NCBI GenBank assembly: GCA_944384505.1
Contig: CALWTQ010000001.1
Coordinates: 62,001-126,000, forward strand
Origin: an uncultured Mediterraneibacter sp.
Lineage (GTDB): Bacteria; Bacillota; Clostridia; Lachnospirales; Lachnospiraceae
Length of the DNA: 64,000 bases
Direction of reading: 5' to 3'
Shown piece after piece: positions 28,753 to 38,261 of this stretch. Within the stretch, counting starts at the first letter, position 1, and each line of letters opens with the position of its first letter. The notes below the pieces were generated by a model. That model was not told where the DNA came from. It was given only the letters and a program-made list of their open reading frames with translations, and did not search any database. A program made the translations under genes and the position numbers.

Positions 28753-30438
28753 TCAGCAGTCATACTGCGGATTCCGCTGAAGCTCCGCGCTTATAAGCAC
28801 TTCGCCTTCATCCACCAATTCGATAAAAAGTTTGTCGCCCTCCTGTTGATAAGTCAGCACAGCTCCATTGGAATCATATGTATTTTCATATGCTCCTTTT
28901 TCCTCATTCCACGCGAATTCATAACTATCATCATATTCTCCCCGGTTACAAAAACTGATGCTCAATATTGTTTGCGCATCTGTTGTATTATATCTATAGC
29001 TTGAAACATATACTTCACTATCGTCTGACCGATAGACATATTCTCCATAATCAATGCCCGGCTTTTCCCCCTCAGCCCATTCTCTTGATTCGGCTATTGC
29101 CCTGTAGCAGGCATTTTCCAGATACTCCACCTCATTATCTACACGGACATACTCCCAGAATCCCATATTATCCGGCCAGGTATTCTCACCAGTAGCCTCA
29201 TATCCCTGGAGCAGATATTCCTCCTGCTCGAACTGCCCCACAATTTCACCCCACTCCTCCTGGCTGGCTTCTTCCCCATTTATCTTCCTCGACAAATCCG
29301 CAATGTTCGCTTCTAATGTAACCTCCGGAAGAAATTCTCCGTTTTCATAGGTATAGTAAGACATATTCATTGAACTGCCGGTATTTCCTGTACATATATA
29401 CCACTTATCGCCTTTATGTGCCAGAACAACCCGATCTGAGACTCCGGATGTAAGAGGGGTTCCAGAAAACAGCGGTTTCACCTCTCCCCTTTCATAGCCC
29501 CATACTTCCAGTACGTAATCAGTAATCTGATTCGGTAAGTTCTTTGAATCATAGGCGGCTTCTGTTTTGCAGATCACCAGCTCATTAGTTCCGTTTCCGT
29601 CAAAGTCCACAAGCCCTGCGAAACAGAACCCGAAGCTCTGAAATAGTGCAGTTCCTGTAGCAAAATTGTTTGCATTACATCCGCTATTGTAGTCTGTATT
29701 TAACAATTTTTCCGCATATGCCTGATATCGGCTATAATTCTCAAAGTTCTCTGCATACTTTTTTACCACATCATCTTCCGCCACAGGAAGTTCTTTTATC
29801 TCTTCCAGCATCTTTTCAACTTCATCGAATTCCTGTGCAGCCGCTTTGACATGCATAATCCCAATATAAGCCTCTGCCAGATCCGGATTCAGCTCCAACG
29901 CTTTTTCATATGGCGTGACAGAATCCTTATGCAATTTTCTGTTAATGTCTCCCTGCATGAGATAAAGGTCCGGATTATCCTCTTCTAACTCGAGTGCTTT
30001 CAGACATGTCTCCTCCGCAGCAATATAATCCATTTCCTGAACAGATTCGTCAGTCTCCTTCATATAAAGCTCCGTAAGAGCGCTTCTCGCTTCCGGATCT
30101 TTCGGATCAATATCTATCGCTTTAAGGAATGAAGCCTCAGCGCTCTCATAATCCATTTCTTCCAAATATCGCTCTGCCTCTGCGACACACTCCCCATACT
30201 GTTTTTCCTTCACTTTATCCAGCACGAAAAATGCCGCTCCAATTCCCGCAATGATAAGCAGACTGGCGCACAAAATCACCGGGATTTTTTTATTCCTTTT
30301 AGTCTTCTTTTTTTCTCTGTCTTCTTTGTCCTGAGCAACTTCCGCCATCAGACCGGCTGACATCTCTAATTTCCCGCCGCATTTTCCACAGTATTTTGCA
30401 TTCTCTGTGTTTTCATATCCGCAATTTTTACATTTCAT
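28753..30438 (-). CDS. Zinc-ribbon, single-pass membrane protein with exported TPR domain
   Basis: 561 residues. N-terminal zinc ribbon (CKNCGYENTENAKYCGKCGG), a basic stretch, one membrane helix (about 52-72), then TPR repeats (about 78-230; YLEEMDYESAEASFLKAIDI, LYLMQGDINRKLHKDSVTPY) and a C-terminal region of about 300 residues (VDFDGNGTNELVI) that I cannot assign. The ribbon should be cytoplasmic and the TPR part outside. The TPR block closely resembles that of the protein at 59212, so the two are paralogues. It is 80 bp upstream of jetA and probably unrelated to it. Function unknown; surface sensing or complex assembly is plausible. Confidence 0.8.
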   Translation of the reverse strand: MKCKNCGYENTENAKYCGKCGGKLEMSAGLMAEVAQDKEDREKKKTKRNKKIPVILCASLLIIAGIGAAFFVLDKVKEKQYGECVAEAERYLEEMDYESAEASFLKAIDIDPKDPEARSALTELYMKETDESVQEMDYIAAEETCLKALELEEDNPDLYLMQGDINRKLHKDSVTPYEKALELNPDLAEAYIGIMHVKAAAQEFDEVEKMLEEIKELPVAEDDVVKKYAENFENYSRYQAYAEKLLNTDYNSGCNANNFATGTALFQSFGFCFAGLVDFDGNGTNELVICKTEAAYDSKNLPNQITDYVLEVWGYERGEVKPLFSGTPLTSGVSDRVVLAHKGDKWYICTGNTGSSMNMSYYTYENGEFLPEVTLEANIADLSRKINGEEASQEEWGEIVGQFEQEEYLLQGYEATGENTWPDNMGFWEYVRVDNEVEYLENACYRAIAESREWAEGEKPGIDYGEYVYRSDDSEVYVSSYRYNTTDAQTILSISFCNRGEYDDSYEFAWNEEKGAYENTYDSNGAVLTYQQEGDKLFIELVDEGEVLISAELQRNPQYDC

Positions 30439-30460
30439 ATCTTTTCCCTTTCTTCGATAA

Positions 30461-32161
30461 CTACTCTAAACTCTCCAACACACCCCAATACTCCGTCGGA
30501 AGTTCCAGCTCCGGCTTATCGTTAATCCTATATGCCAGAGGATCTGTTTCTTCCTCTACTTCTTCCAGTCTCTCGGGAATTCCCCTCATTTTCCCCGCGC
30601 ATATCTCTGCGCTCCCCGGATCTCCATTCTGCAGATACAGCTGATATCCTACATAAAGCATATTAAAATAATCCAGGTATTCCGTCAGATTATAGCGGTA
30701 ATACACAAGCGCCTTCTCTTTATATTCAATCACTGCGCCAAAATCTCCTTCCGAGTAAGCAGCCCGCGCCTTTGCGTTATTTGCCAGTGCGTTTTGCGGG
30801 TTCAGGGCAAGGATTGTATCCGCCAGCTCTTCCATCTCCGTTGTACTCTCCGCCTCCACCAGCAGCTGCTGCCACGCATTCGTATTCCCCGGGTACAGGG
30901 AAACGGACTGCGGATACATTTTCAGGTAATATAAAGCGGAATCTGCTCCCAGCCAGATACTTACTCCCCCTACAAGACCCGCCCACAATATCAGAATCTT
31001 TTTTCCTAATGCTTTCTTCCCGGCTTTCTCTTCCGGAACATCTAACGCAGCAAGCAGGATCAAAAATACGGATATAAACTGCAGGTTAAAATCCATCATG
31101 CTGTGAAGCATTACTACAGCAATAATCATCCGGTCACGAAGGCCGTTCTTTATAAATCCCCTGATTACCGCCCAAAGGAAAATGACGGTTGGTACCCATC
31201 CTATATCCAGCAGAAACTGAAGCAGTTCATTGTGTATATTTACAATGGAATATACGCCTGTCTGGAAGGAGCCCTGAGTAAAATAATATCCCATATACCC
31301 AAGTCCCAGCGGATGTCTCAAAATCACAGGTAATGCATCCTTAAAATACAGCAGCCTTCCTAGAAACGTGCTTGATGACAGAGATGTCGTAAGATAGCGG
31401 CCAACAGATTCCGCGTCTCCGGTAAGCCACGCATAAAGTCCCGCGAGAAACACAATACCAACAGCTGCTCCGCACAATACCCATCGAATCCTCTTGCCCT
31501 TCATAAGGAACAAATAACAAATAATCGTAAGAATAAACAGGATAAATCCGGTACGGCTCCCTGACAAAAGAATCCCCCCGATAAGAACCACAAGATACAC
31601 GACACTGCTCTTTGTCCATTTTTCTCCCGAGATCAGAATAATAATACCAATCAGAAGATACAGGGCAAATGTATTTGGGTACTGAAAGAAGCCTGCCAGA
31701 CGACTGTTTACAATAAAATACTGATCTATCACCGGAAGCATGCTAAGCACCGCTGACAGCAGCACCATCATCACGCCGGATAACGGAACATAATCCAGAA
31801 GCGAAGCCTTCTCTTTCTGTTCTAATTGGGAAACCGCCAGTACAAACAGCGGTAACGGCAGAAACTTAACCATACCAAATAACGCCATACCGGAATCCAC
31901 CGCCCAGATTGAGCTGATTCCATACATAACAGGAATTATTACGGCAGACAGAAATAAAGGGTTCACAGGCAGGATAATCTCCCCTCTGCATCTGAAACAG
32001 TGCCAGAGAATCCCAAGAAGGATAATACAAATGATCCCTGAGCCCCATTCATAATAAATTCCAAAAAGAAACGGGACTGCCGCAGTAAATATTTTCAGCG
32101 GCTGCGGACTTACCGTTCTTCTGGTCTGCGTATCCCGTTTTATATTCTTGCCTTTTGACAT
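30461..32161 (-). CDS. O-antigen ligase-like polymerase with C-terminal TPR
   Basis: 566 residues. About ten or more membrane helices (about 20-405), including the Wzy_C-type loop with GSRTGFILF, RHPLGLGYMGYY and VNIHNELLQFLLDIGW. A tail (about 430-566) with TPR-like helices (LALNPQNALANNAKARAAY) follows. The family includes O-antigen ligases, Wzy polymerases and teichuronic-acid-type enzymes. In a Gram-positive host it more likely polymerises or attaches an envelope glycan. No other glycan genes lie next to it. ATG 32161 has GGGAGGAAGAG upstream. Confidence 0.8.
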   Translation of the reverse strand: MSKGKNIKRDTQTRRTVSPQPLKIFTAAVPFLFGIYYEWGSGIICIILLGILWHCFRCRGEIILPVNPLFLSAVIIPVMYGISSIWAVDSGMALFGMVKFLPLPLFVLAVSQLEQKEKASLLDYVPLSGVMMVLLSAVLSMLPVIDQYFIVNSRLAGFFQYPNTFALYLLIGIIILISGEKWTKSSVVYLVVLIGGILLSGSRTGFILFILTIICYLFLMKGKRIRWVLCGAAVGIVFLAGLYAWLTGDAESVGRYLTTSLSSSTFLGRLLYFKDALPVILRHPLGLGYMGYYFTQGSFQTGVYSIVNIHNELLQFLLDIGWVPTVIFLWAVIRGFIKNGLRDRMIIAVVMLHSMMDFNLQFISVFLILLAALDVPEEKAGKKALGKKILILWAGLVGGVSIWLGADSALYYLKMYPQSVSLYPGNTNAWQQLLVEAESTTEMEELADTILALNPQNALANNAKARAAYSEGDFGAVIEYKEKALVYYRYNLTEYLDYFNMLYVGYQLYLQNGDPGSAEICAGKMRGIPERLEEVEEETDPLAYRINDKPELELPTEYWGVLESLE

Positions 32162-32190
32162 CTCTTCCTCCCTACATAACTTAACAGAAT

Positions 32191-32232
32191 AGAAAACTCC
32201 CGGCAGGGAACATGCATAACAGTTCTGCCGGG
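32191..32232 (-). terminator. Terminator after the LRR gene
   Basis: CCCGGCAG (32199-32206) and CTGCCGGG (32225-32232) form an 8-bp GC-rich stem. On the minus strand it is followed by AGTTTTCT, 70-110 bp after the LRR protein stop. Confidence 0.7.
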
Positions 32233-32252
32233 AATTCTATCTGCGATTTAGC

Positions 32253-32281
32253 AACAGTTCAGCTCATGAGACTGAACCGTT
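32253..32281. repeat. AACAGTTCAG inverted repeat
   Basis: AACAGTTCAG (32253-32262) and CTGAACCGTT (32272-32281) form a nearly perfect stem-loop between the LRR gene stop and its terminator. The arm matches the ends of the palindromic element at 22365 and the hairpin at 54438. Confidence 0.65.
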
Positions 32282-32299
32282 ACGCAATTTATTCTTTAT

Positions 32300-34231
32300 T
32301 CAGATCTTTTTTCTTACCACTGCTACTCCTGCGCAGGCTGCCAGCGATATAAGTCCCAGTACCATCCACAGGGTCGGTGCTGATTGATCTCCCGTGCGCA
32401 CCGTGCCGCCTGCCGCAATTTGTCCGGAGTTTCCGATGCCGCCGGAACCGGAGCCGGATGTGCCGTTGCCTGTGCCGGCCCCACTGCCTGTACCTGTATT
32501 GGTTCCTCCTGCATTTTCTTCTACAATCGTAAGATAAGTACTAATACTGTCATCAATATAATTCAGTGTTACTGTATGCCTTCCAACTGAGAGTGTATCC
32601 AGATAAGAGGAGGCAAACGTAAGCACTGTAGAACCATCTTCTACTGTATAGTTTGACGGATCAACCAGTACCCCATCCATCTCTACACTGACAAAGTCTG
32701 CAAATTCACCGGTACAGTAAATCACCACATCCTGCCCTGAGCCTTTAACGTACACCTCATCCGTCCTTTCCGGGACAATTTCCAGTTTTGGCTCGGTTAA
32801 GGCCACAAACGTAAATGAATTCTCATTTGCATATGTTTCCGCCGCCGTACCTGCATATCCGTAAATCGTAAACCCTTCAACAGGCGTCAAATCCCAATAT
32901 TCTCCCCACTGATCCGGCTCTCCTTCGTACCCGACTCCCGCTTCCTCGATCTCGGTCACACTCTTCGGGATCGTGATGCTCGTCAGGCCTGTATTGAAAA
33001 ACGCGCGCCCGCCGATTGAGGTAACTCCTCTCGGAATTTCGACAGACGTAAGGCTTTCACAGTTATAAAACAATCCGTACTGGATGCTGGTCAGGCTGTC
33101 CGGAATATTGACGTCTGATAAATTTGTACAATCATCAAATGTAAATTCTCCGATTGAAGAAACACTGTCCGGTATGGCAATCTGCTTCAGATTCGTATTC
33201 CCCTGGAATACGCCGCCTGTAATTGAAATCAAATTTGCTGGCAGGGTAATTAATTCGCTGTCATTTGCTGAACCTGCAAGTATGTTATTAACAATTAGTA
33301 ACCCATTTTCCGATAAAGCTGCATCTTTCCATGGAGTTCCATCAAAGGCTGATCTCCCTATAGCAGTTACACTATCCGGAATTGTAATGTCTGTTAAGCT
33401 CCTACAATTTTCAAATGCCGATTCTCCTATTTCTGTCACGCCAGCCGGAATATCAATCTCCTTTAAATTTGAGCATCCCCAAAACAATGAGTCTTCAATC
33501 ACCTCAAGATTTTCCGGAAGATTTACTGTTTCCAACGCATTACATAATTGGAACGCTCTCCAGCCAATGTTAGTCACACTATTAGGGATCGAAATCTCGG
33601 TCAATCCCTCACAGCTATTAAAAGCCAGAGCTCCTATATTTGTTACACTATCGGGAATTAAAATGCTGGTTAATCCTGTGCACATCTGAAATGCTTGATA
33701 GCCAATGCTGGTAACACTATTTGGAATTTCCACTGACTTCAATTCTGATGCTGCCAAAAATGCGCCCTCTCCAATACTTGTTACACCGTCCTCAATTATA
33801 ACATCCGATATGACATATGCCCCCCATGGATAAGTTGTATATCCCCATTCATCACGCTGAGCCTGCATTTCCCCTTCGCCAGAAATAGTCAGTGTCCCAT
33901 CCGAACTCAATTCCCATGTCAAATTATCCCCTAATACTCCAGATACATGCTCTTCTGCCTGGATATCAGTCTCTCCGTCAGATGCATCCTGAACCGCTGC
34001 TGTATTGTCTGGCTTTTCTGCTTCTTCTGCATCTGCAATTTCACTTTTTTCTACTTCATCTGCGGAAATATCTGTATCATCCACAACATTCATTGTATCC
34101 GCATTCAAAACGATATTGTCAGTAATATTTTCTTCTGCAGATACATCTGTTCCCGCTGCAAAAGCCTCCATCACCGAAGAACCCGCAAGCAGTGTCACAG
34201 ACAGCATCACTACTAAAACTTTCCTTTTCAT
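32300..34231 (-). CDS. Surface leucine-rich-repeat protein (BspA/LRR_5 type)
   Basis: 643 residues from ATG 34231 (GGAGGG upstream). Signal peptide about 1-25, an acidic low-complexity stretch (about 30-100), about a dozen LRR_5 repeats (about 110-440; GVTSIGEGAF, IPNSVTSIGYQAF), an Ig-like region (about 470-570), a Gly/Ser/Thr linker and a C-terminal V-R-TGD motif plus membrane helix and RKK tail. That ending looks like a sortase sorting signal of the TGD kind seen in clostridia. The protein is probably displayed on the cell wall, where such repeats often bind host or matrix proteins. No sortase gene lies in this window. Confidence 0.88.
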   Translation of the reverse strand: MKRKVLVVMLSVTLLAGSSVMEAFAAGTDVSAEENITDNIVLNADTMNVVDDTDISADEVEKSEIADAEEAEKPDNTAAVQDASDGETDIQAEEHVSGVLGDNLTWELSSDGTLTISGEGEMQAQRDEWGYTTYPWGAYVISDVIIEDGVTSIGEGAFLAASELKSVEIPNSVTSIGYQAFQMCTGLTSILIPDSVTNIGALAFNSCEGLTEISIPNSVTNIGWRAFQLCNALETVNLPENLEVIEDSLFWGCSNLKEIDIPAGVTEIGESAFENCRSLTDITIPDSVTAIGRSAFDGTPWKDAALSENGLLIVNNILAGSANDSELITLPANLISITGGVFQGNTNLKQIAIPDSVSSIGEFTFDDCTNLSDVNIPDSLTSIQYGLFYNCESLTSVEIPRGVTSIGGRAFFNTGLTSITIPKSVTEIEEAGVGYEGEPDQWGEYWDLTPVEGFTIYGYAGTAAETYANENSFTFVALTEPKLEIVPERTDEVYVKGSGQDVVIYCTGEFADFVSVEMDGVLVDPSNYTVEDGSTVLTFASSYLDTLSVGRHTVTLNYIDDSISTYLTIVEENAGGTNTGTGSGAGTGNGTSGSGSGGIGNSGQIAAGGTVRTGDQSAPTLWMVLGLISLAACAGVAVVRKKI

Positions 34232-34304
34232 CCTTATTATCCCTCCATTTGTTTTCATATACAGATTTGATAAATCCATACATACATTTTATAAAAGACA
34301 GCTT

Positions 34305-34628
34305 TTATACTGATCTTTTCCTTTTCATTAATACCACTGTACACGCAGTAAGTGAAGCACATCCCAACACCGCCCGCAGCGCAATATTGTTTTGATCTCC
34401 GGTTTTCACCGTGCCGCCTGAGCCGATTCCCCCCGCACTGCCTGTACCATTGGATGAGCCGCCAGTACCATTCTCTGTACCGATTCCCGTGCCGCTGCCT
34501 GTGGATGCACTGCCTCCGGCAGCATTATCCCCCTCTGTCCCCTCATCTTCCGCCGCCAGAGCCGCCGTCGTGGATGACCCCAGAAGCAGTGCCATTGACA
34601 ACGTCAATGCCAGTACTTTCTTTTTCAC
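34305..34628 (-). CDS. Small wall-anchored Gly-rich protein, LRR-less sister of the previous gene
   Basis: 107 residues from a GTG start after GGAGG. Signal peptide (about 1-26), Gly/Ser/Thr-rich linker (TGSGTGIGTENGTGGSSNG), V-K-TGDQ motif, membrane helix and MKRKRS tail. Signal, linker and sorting end resemble those of the LRR protein at 32300, with everything between missing. It could be a deletion product of a duplicate, or a small surface protein in its own right. The reading frame is intact. Confidence 0.7.
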   Translation of the reverse strand: MKKKVLALTLSMALLLGSSTTAALAAEDEGTEGDNAAGGSASTGSGTGIGTENGTGGSSNGTGSAGGIGSGGTVKTGDQNNIALRAVLGCASLTACTVVLMKRKRSV

Positions 34629-34708
34629 CTTCGTTTTCCTCCACTTTTATTTTTCGCTTTTCTCTATTCTTCTTAACACTTACTTCTTACTTAACTCCTG
34701 CCCCTCCT

Positions 34709-37606
34709 TCACTCTCTTTCCCGGGCTATTTCAATCAGACTGTCCAGGTCGTAAATCCCGGTTTTTCTCACACTTCCTCCTGGACAGTCAAAATATAGTT
34801 CTCCGTCTTTTACATCGCATAAGTATGGCAGCTCCGCCAGTATGTTTCCCGCTGTATCCAGCAGTTTTCCGTAGCATACGCCGTCTGCCGTTATATATTG
34901 TGTAATCAGGTACTCTCCTGCCTGCGTCACATAAGTAAGATACGCATCCTTCTCCAAATCAGCGATTTTCTCTCCGGACTCCCTGTCATAGAGCTGCGGC
35001 GTCCCATGAAGCGGCGCTTCCACGCGGAAATCTTCTGTCAGAAATTCCTCATCCAGGGTCAGATCCGGGATTTCGGTCTGCGCCTCTGAAATCAGTGATC
35101 CGTCAGCCGCGCTGTATGATAAAACCCTGCCGTCATTATAGGTAACGTCAAGCCGGGGTTCTCCACTCTCCCGTATAAACTGCTGATCATATACGTTCTC
35201 TGGATCATCCAGCACAGTCTCAATGATCAGATTGCCTTCTGAATCGAATATCCCAAAGTGCTGATAGGAAAATAGCGTTACCGTATTTTCATCTGTACTG
35301 ACCCGCGCCTCGTCGTGCTCAAATGACGGATCATAGCTCATTACTTCCGTATCCGCTTTCTCCTCGTATCTCATAATACTGATCGATGGCGTATCAATTC
35401 TTGCGGCGTATATCCGGTCATCACTTATCTGCAGAATACCTGTTTTTTGTTCATTCTCAAACTCTGTTACCAGTTCTGCCTCTGAATTAAAGATCAGGAT
35501 TTTGTCCTGCGTGCTGGCTGCTGTGAACCGGTCGCCGGCAGCATACTCAAGTATCTCTTCATCTGTCGTCACCAAAGGCGTCTGTCCTCCTGTCAGTGGA
35601 TCGATTTTCACAAGGATATTATGGACCTGAACATATACCCCGTTCTCATCAGTTTTTGCATGAAAGCTGCTTTCCGACTCCATACCGACCGCCTGAGTTT
35701 TCTGAACTGCATCTATGATCGCGAATACGGAACTCCCTTCGCCTGACGCGGAAAACGCAAGGTAATCACCGTTAAATCCTCCTTCAAAGCTATTGTAGCC
35801 AGAAGTTTCATCCAGTATCTTCCACTCACTGCCGTCTTTTAAGTCAAATACACTCAATGAGCCGTCCGAAAAGCTTGCCGCAATTCTTGTCCCGTCTTCA
35901 TTTATTTCAAACAGATTATTATAAGGATTTGCAAAGCTATCGCTTACCATAGAAGCATTCTGACGCCTTCCGTCAAAGTCTATCTCCCCCGTCTTTTCTC
36001 CCGTTTGCGTATCATAAATCACCGCACGGCTTTCGTCCTTATATACTGCCGCGACCGCGCTCCCGTCTTTCGAAACACTGACCGCTGTACCGGGTTCTCC
36101 TTTCCAGAGATCCCTGTTTTCCGAAATACCATATGCGGTAACTCCGCCTTCCCCTGCATATACGATAGTGTCATTATCTATATATTCGATTTCTGCCATG
36201 GCTGAATCCGCCGCAGGCAGTGAAGCAGTCACTTCCGCTGTCTGCGTGTCTATCACTGCGATTTCCTTTTCGCACATACAGGCTGCTGTCATTCCATTCG
36301 GAGAAACCGTCAAGTACAGTGGGTTTTTCTCCAGACTCACAACGTCCCATTTTTTAAATCCATCGGCCAGATCATAGACTCCCAGCACGTCAGTAAGAGC
36401 TTTCTGCGCTTCCGGAGCGGCAGACGGCGTAAGGAGTCCGGTTTTCTCCGGTATCGCTTCCAAAGCATACTGGACCGCCTGGCCGGTGTCTCCTTCTGCC
36501 AATGCGTTCTCAGAGTATTCCGCAAGCTTCAGCCCTGTTTCCTCAGACTGCATTCTCTTAAGCCCAATGAACACAGCAGAAACGCCTGCACAGAAAAACA
36601 GCGTCAGCGCCGCACATACGATCCTGTTGTTTCTCCTCCTGCGCTTTGTGCGAGGATCATTTTCACGCAGATGCTTAAAGTCCCACAGCATCTCTTCCGC
36701 AGTCTGATATCTCAGATCCGGGTTCGGATTCATAGCCTTTGAAATAATATGTACGATCTGCGGGCTGAACTCTTTCTCAGACAGCGGCTGCACTTCATCC
36801 GCGAACTTTGCAGGGCGTCTTCCGCTCAACAGATGGTATAAAGTCGCCCCCACACTGTAAATATCAGACCGTACATCAGGCACAACCTTCTTATATACTG
36901 TCCTGGACTTCATCTCCGAGAGCGTAACCGTCTCCGACTCCGTTCCGTTATCTACGGTTTCTGTCTCTGTACCATTTTCGGCAGTTGCCGTCTCTTCTGT
37001 CCTGTCTGCAGTCTCCGCTTCCGTCTCCCTCATTGATCTGCCGTCGCCCACAGAAGAGTAATCCAGGCCATAGTGCTCCGGCGATGCATAGCCTTCGCTC
37101 CGCCCGACTACATTCTCCTCACCGAGCGCCAGCGCGATATTAAAGTCGATCAGGCAGATATCGTTATACGGAGTCCTCATCAGATTCGAGGGCTTAATAT
37201 CGCTGTGTACATATCCCCGCGGCGGATCCCCATGAGTCGGACTGTGCAGATAACAGAGCGCCTCCAGAAGCTGCTCCGCCCAGCAGATCACCTGCGGCTG
37301 AGGAAATCGCTCGCCCCTTCTCAGAGGTTTATCAAGGCTTTCCCCCTCGATGAAATCCATTACCGTATATGTAATATTGTCCTCTGTAAAATAGTCATAG
37401 ACCTTGGGAATATACGAATGTCGCAAGTCCTTCAGAATATCCACTTCACGGCGCAGAAGTTCCGGACGGGTCGTAATCTTCCTCTTATCTGCCTTAAGAA
37501 CTACTTTTTTCCCAAGACGGAGGTGATTCGCAAGATAGACATTTCCCCCGCCGCCAGAGCCGATCTTTCCGATTATCTCATATGTTGACGCAATCACCTG
37601 TGACAT
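34709..37606 (-). CDS. Hanks-type Ser/Thr kinase with exported propeller-like domain
   Basis: 965 residues. Kinase domain about 1-310: Gly loop GSGGGGNVY, Lys38, HSDIKPSN with catalytic Asp136 (Ser replaces the usual Arg), DFN at 154-156 (Asn replaces Gly), SPE at 175-177. A Thr/Glu-rich insertion (about 190-230) sits in the kinase C-lobe. One membrane helix (about 328-349) leads to an exterior region of about 600 residues with repeated beta segments like WD40/PQQ propellers (SVFDLKDGSEWKI, VAAVYKDESRAVIYDTQTGE). It probably couples an external signal to cytoplasmic phosphorylation. It follows a 54-residue membrane protein by 12 bp. Confidence 0.85.
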   Translation of the reverse strand: MSQVIASTYEIIGKIGSGGGGNVYLANHLRLGKKVVLKADKRKITTRPELLRREVDILKDLRHSYIPKVYDYFTEDNITYTVMDFIEGESLDKPLRRGERFPQPQVICWAEQLLEALCYLHSPTHGDPPRGYVHSDIKPSNLMRTPYNDICLIDFNIALALGEENVVGRSEGYASPEHYGLDYSSVGDGRSMRETEAETADRTEETATAENGTETETVDNGTESETVTLSEMKSRTVYKKVVPDVRSDIYSVGATLYHLLSGRRPAKFADEVQPLSEKEFSPQIVHIISKAMNPNPDLRYQTAEEMLWDFKHLRENDPRTKRRRRNNRIVCAALTLFFCAGVSAVFIGLKRMQSEETGLKLAEYSENALAEGDTGQAVQYALEAIPEKTGLLTPSAAPEAQKALTDVLGVYDLADGFKKWDVVSLEKNPLYLTVSPNGMTAACMCEKEIAVIDTQTAEVTASLPAADSAMAEIEYIDNDTIVYAGEGGVTAYGISENRDLWKGEPGTAVSVSKDGSAVAAVYKDESRAVIYDTQTGEKTGEIDFDGRRQNASMVSDSFANPYNNLFEINEDGTRIAASFSDGSLSVFDLKDGSEWKILDETSGYNSFEGGFNGDYLAFSASGEGSSVFAIIDAVQKTQAVGMESESSFHAKTDENGVYVQVHNILVKIDPLTGGQTPLVTTDEEILEYAAGDRFTAASTQDKILIFNSEAELVTEFENEQKTGILQISDDRIYAARIDTPSISIMRYEEKADTEVMSYDPSFEHDEARVSTDENTVTLFSYQHFGIFDSEGNLIIETVLDDPENVYDQQFIRESGEPRLDVTYNDGRVLSYSAADGSLISEAQTEIPDLTLDEEFLTEDFRVEAPLHGTPQLYDRESGEKIADLEKDAYLTYVTQAGEYLITQYITADGVCYGKLLDTAGNILAELPYLCDVKDGELYFDCPGGSVRKTGIYDLDSLIEIARERE

Positions 37607-37618
37607 TGCCGCACCTCT

Positions 37619-37783
37619 TTACTCAGACCTTTTCTCCTGTGGGCCATATTCCTCATCCAGCTTTGCCTTCAGCCTTCGCCCGGATATCCTGGAGACAACG
37701 AAAAAAATCACCGCCGCAATGACCGTGATGCCTGTAATGATAAGTCCACTGTAAAATATTAATTCATTAGAAATCAAGTCCAT
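37619..37783 (-). CDS. 54-residue single-pass membrane protein
   Basis: MDLISNELIFYSGLIITGIT with a membrane helix at about 9-31, then a basic/acidic tail (SGRRLKAKLDEEYGPQEKRSE). ATG 37783 follows GGGGGATCAGGTGT. It is first in the kinase operon, 12 bp before the kinase gene, with a strong promoter 50 bp upstream. The family is not recognised. The position suggests a small partner of the kinase. Confidence 0.7.
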   Translation of the reverse strand: MDLISNELIFYSGLIITGITVIAAVIFFVVSRISGRRLKAKLDEEYGPQEKRSE

Positions 37784-37820
37784 ACACCTGATCCCCCTCT
37801 TAAAACCACGTTTCAGTTTG

Positions 37821-37862
37821 TATTAACGTTATTATTATACGCTTTATCGTTATATTCTGCAA
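37821..37862 (-). promoter_or_regulatory. Kinase-operon promoter with ATAACG repeats
   Basis: Minus strand TTGCAG (37857-37862), 17-bp spacer containing ATAACGATAA, TATAAT (37834-37839), then ATAACGTTA downstream of the -10. The block is nearly identical to the Tad promoter at 51523-51557. Another copy, AACGTTAT, lies at 37914-37921 before the divergent DUF4258 gene. The ATAACG repeats are likely operator sites. Confidence 0.75.
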
Positions 37863-37943
37863 TAAAAAAATACAATTCACGGTATTTTGTGATATTATAT
37901 AATTATCCAAAATAAACGTTATCAATTTTATGGAGGGTATGAT

Positions 37944-38261
37944 TTGATTGATATTAATACACTCAGAGAATATTATAATAAAAAAAGAGTATTCATGAGC
38001 CAGCACGCATCAAACAGATGTATCGAGCGTGGTATTACCCAGAAGGACATAAAACACTGTATTATGACCGGAGAAATAATAGAACAATATCCTGAAGATT
38101 TTCCGTGGCCAAGCTGTTTAATATTTGGATACGGTGAAAAAAATATAATATTACATGTAGTTGCAAGTGACAATGGAGAATTTTCAAAAATTATAACAGC
38201 ATATATTCCTGATAGCACAAAGTTTAAGGATGATCTAAAAACCAGAAGGGAGAGAGATTAA
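37944..38261 (+). CDS. DUF4258 protein, putative MqsR-like toxin
   Basis: 105 residues from a TTG start 6 bases after GGAGGG. It has the DUF4258 pattern: SQHASNRCIERGITQKDI with the His/Arg core, then IIEQYPEDFPWPSCLIFG, ILHVVAS and ITAYIPD. The stop overlaps the next gene's ATG by 1 bp. Paired with a YgiT-type zinc-finger gene, it should be the toxin of an MqsRA-like pair, possibly an mRNA interferase. It is one of the few plus-strand genes here, and the stretch is AT-rich, so recent arrival is likely. Confidence 0.8.
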   Translation: MIDINTLREYYNKKRVFMSQHASNRCIERGITQKDIKHCIMTGEIIEQYPEDFPWPSCLIFGYGEKNIILHVVASDNGEFSKIITAYIPDSTKFKDDLKTRRERD

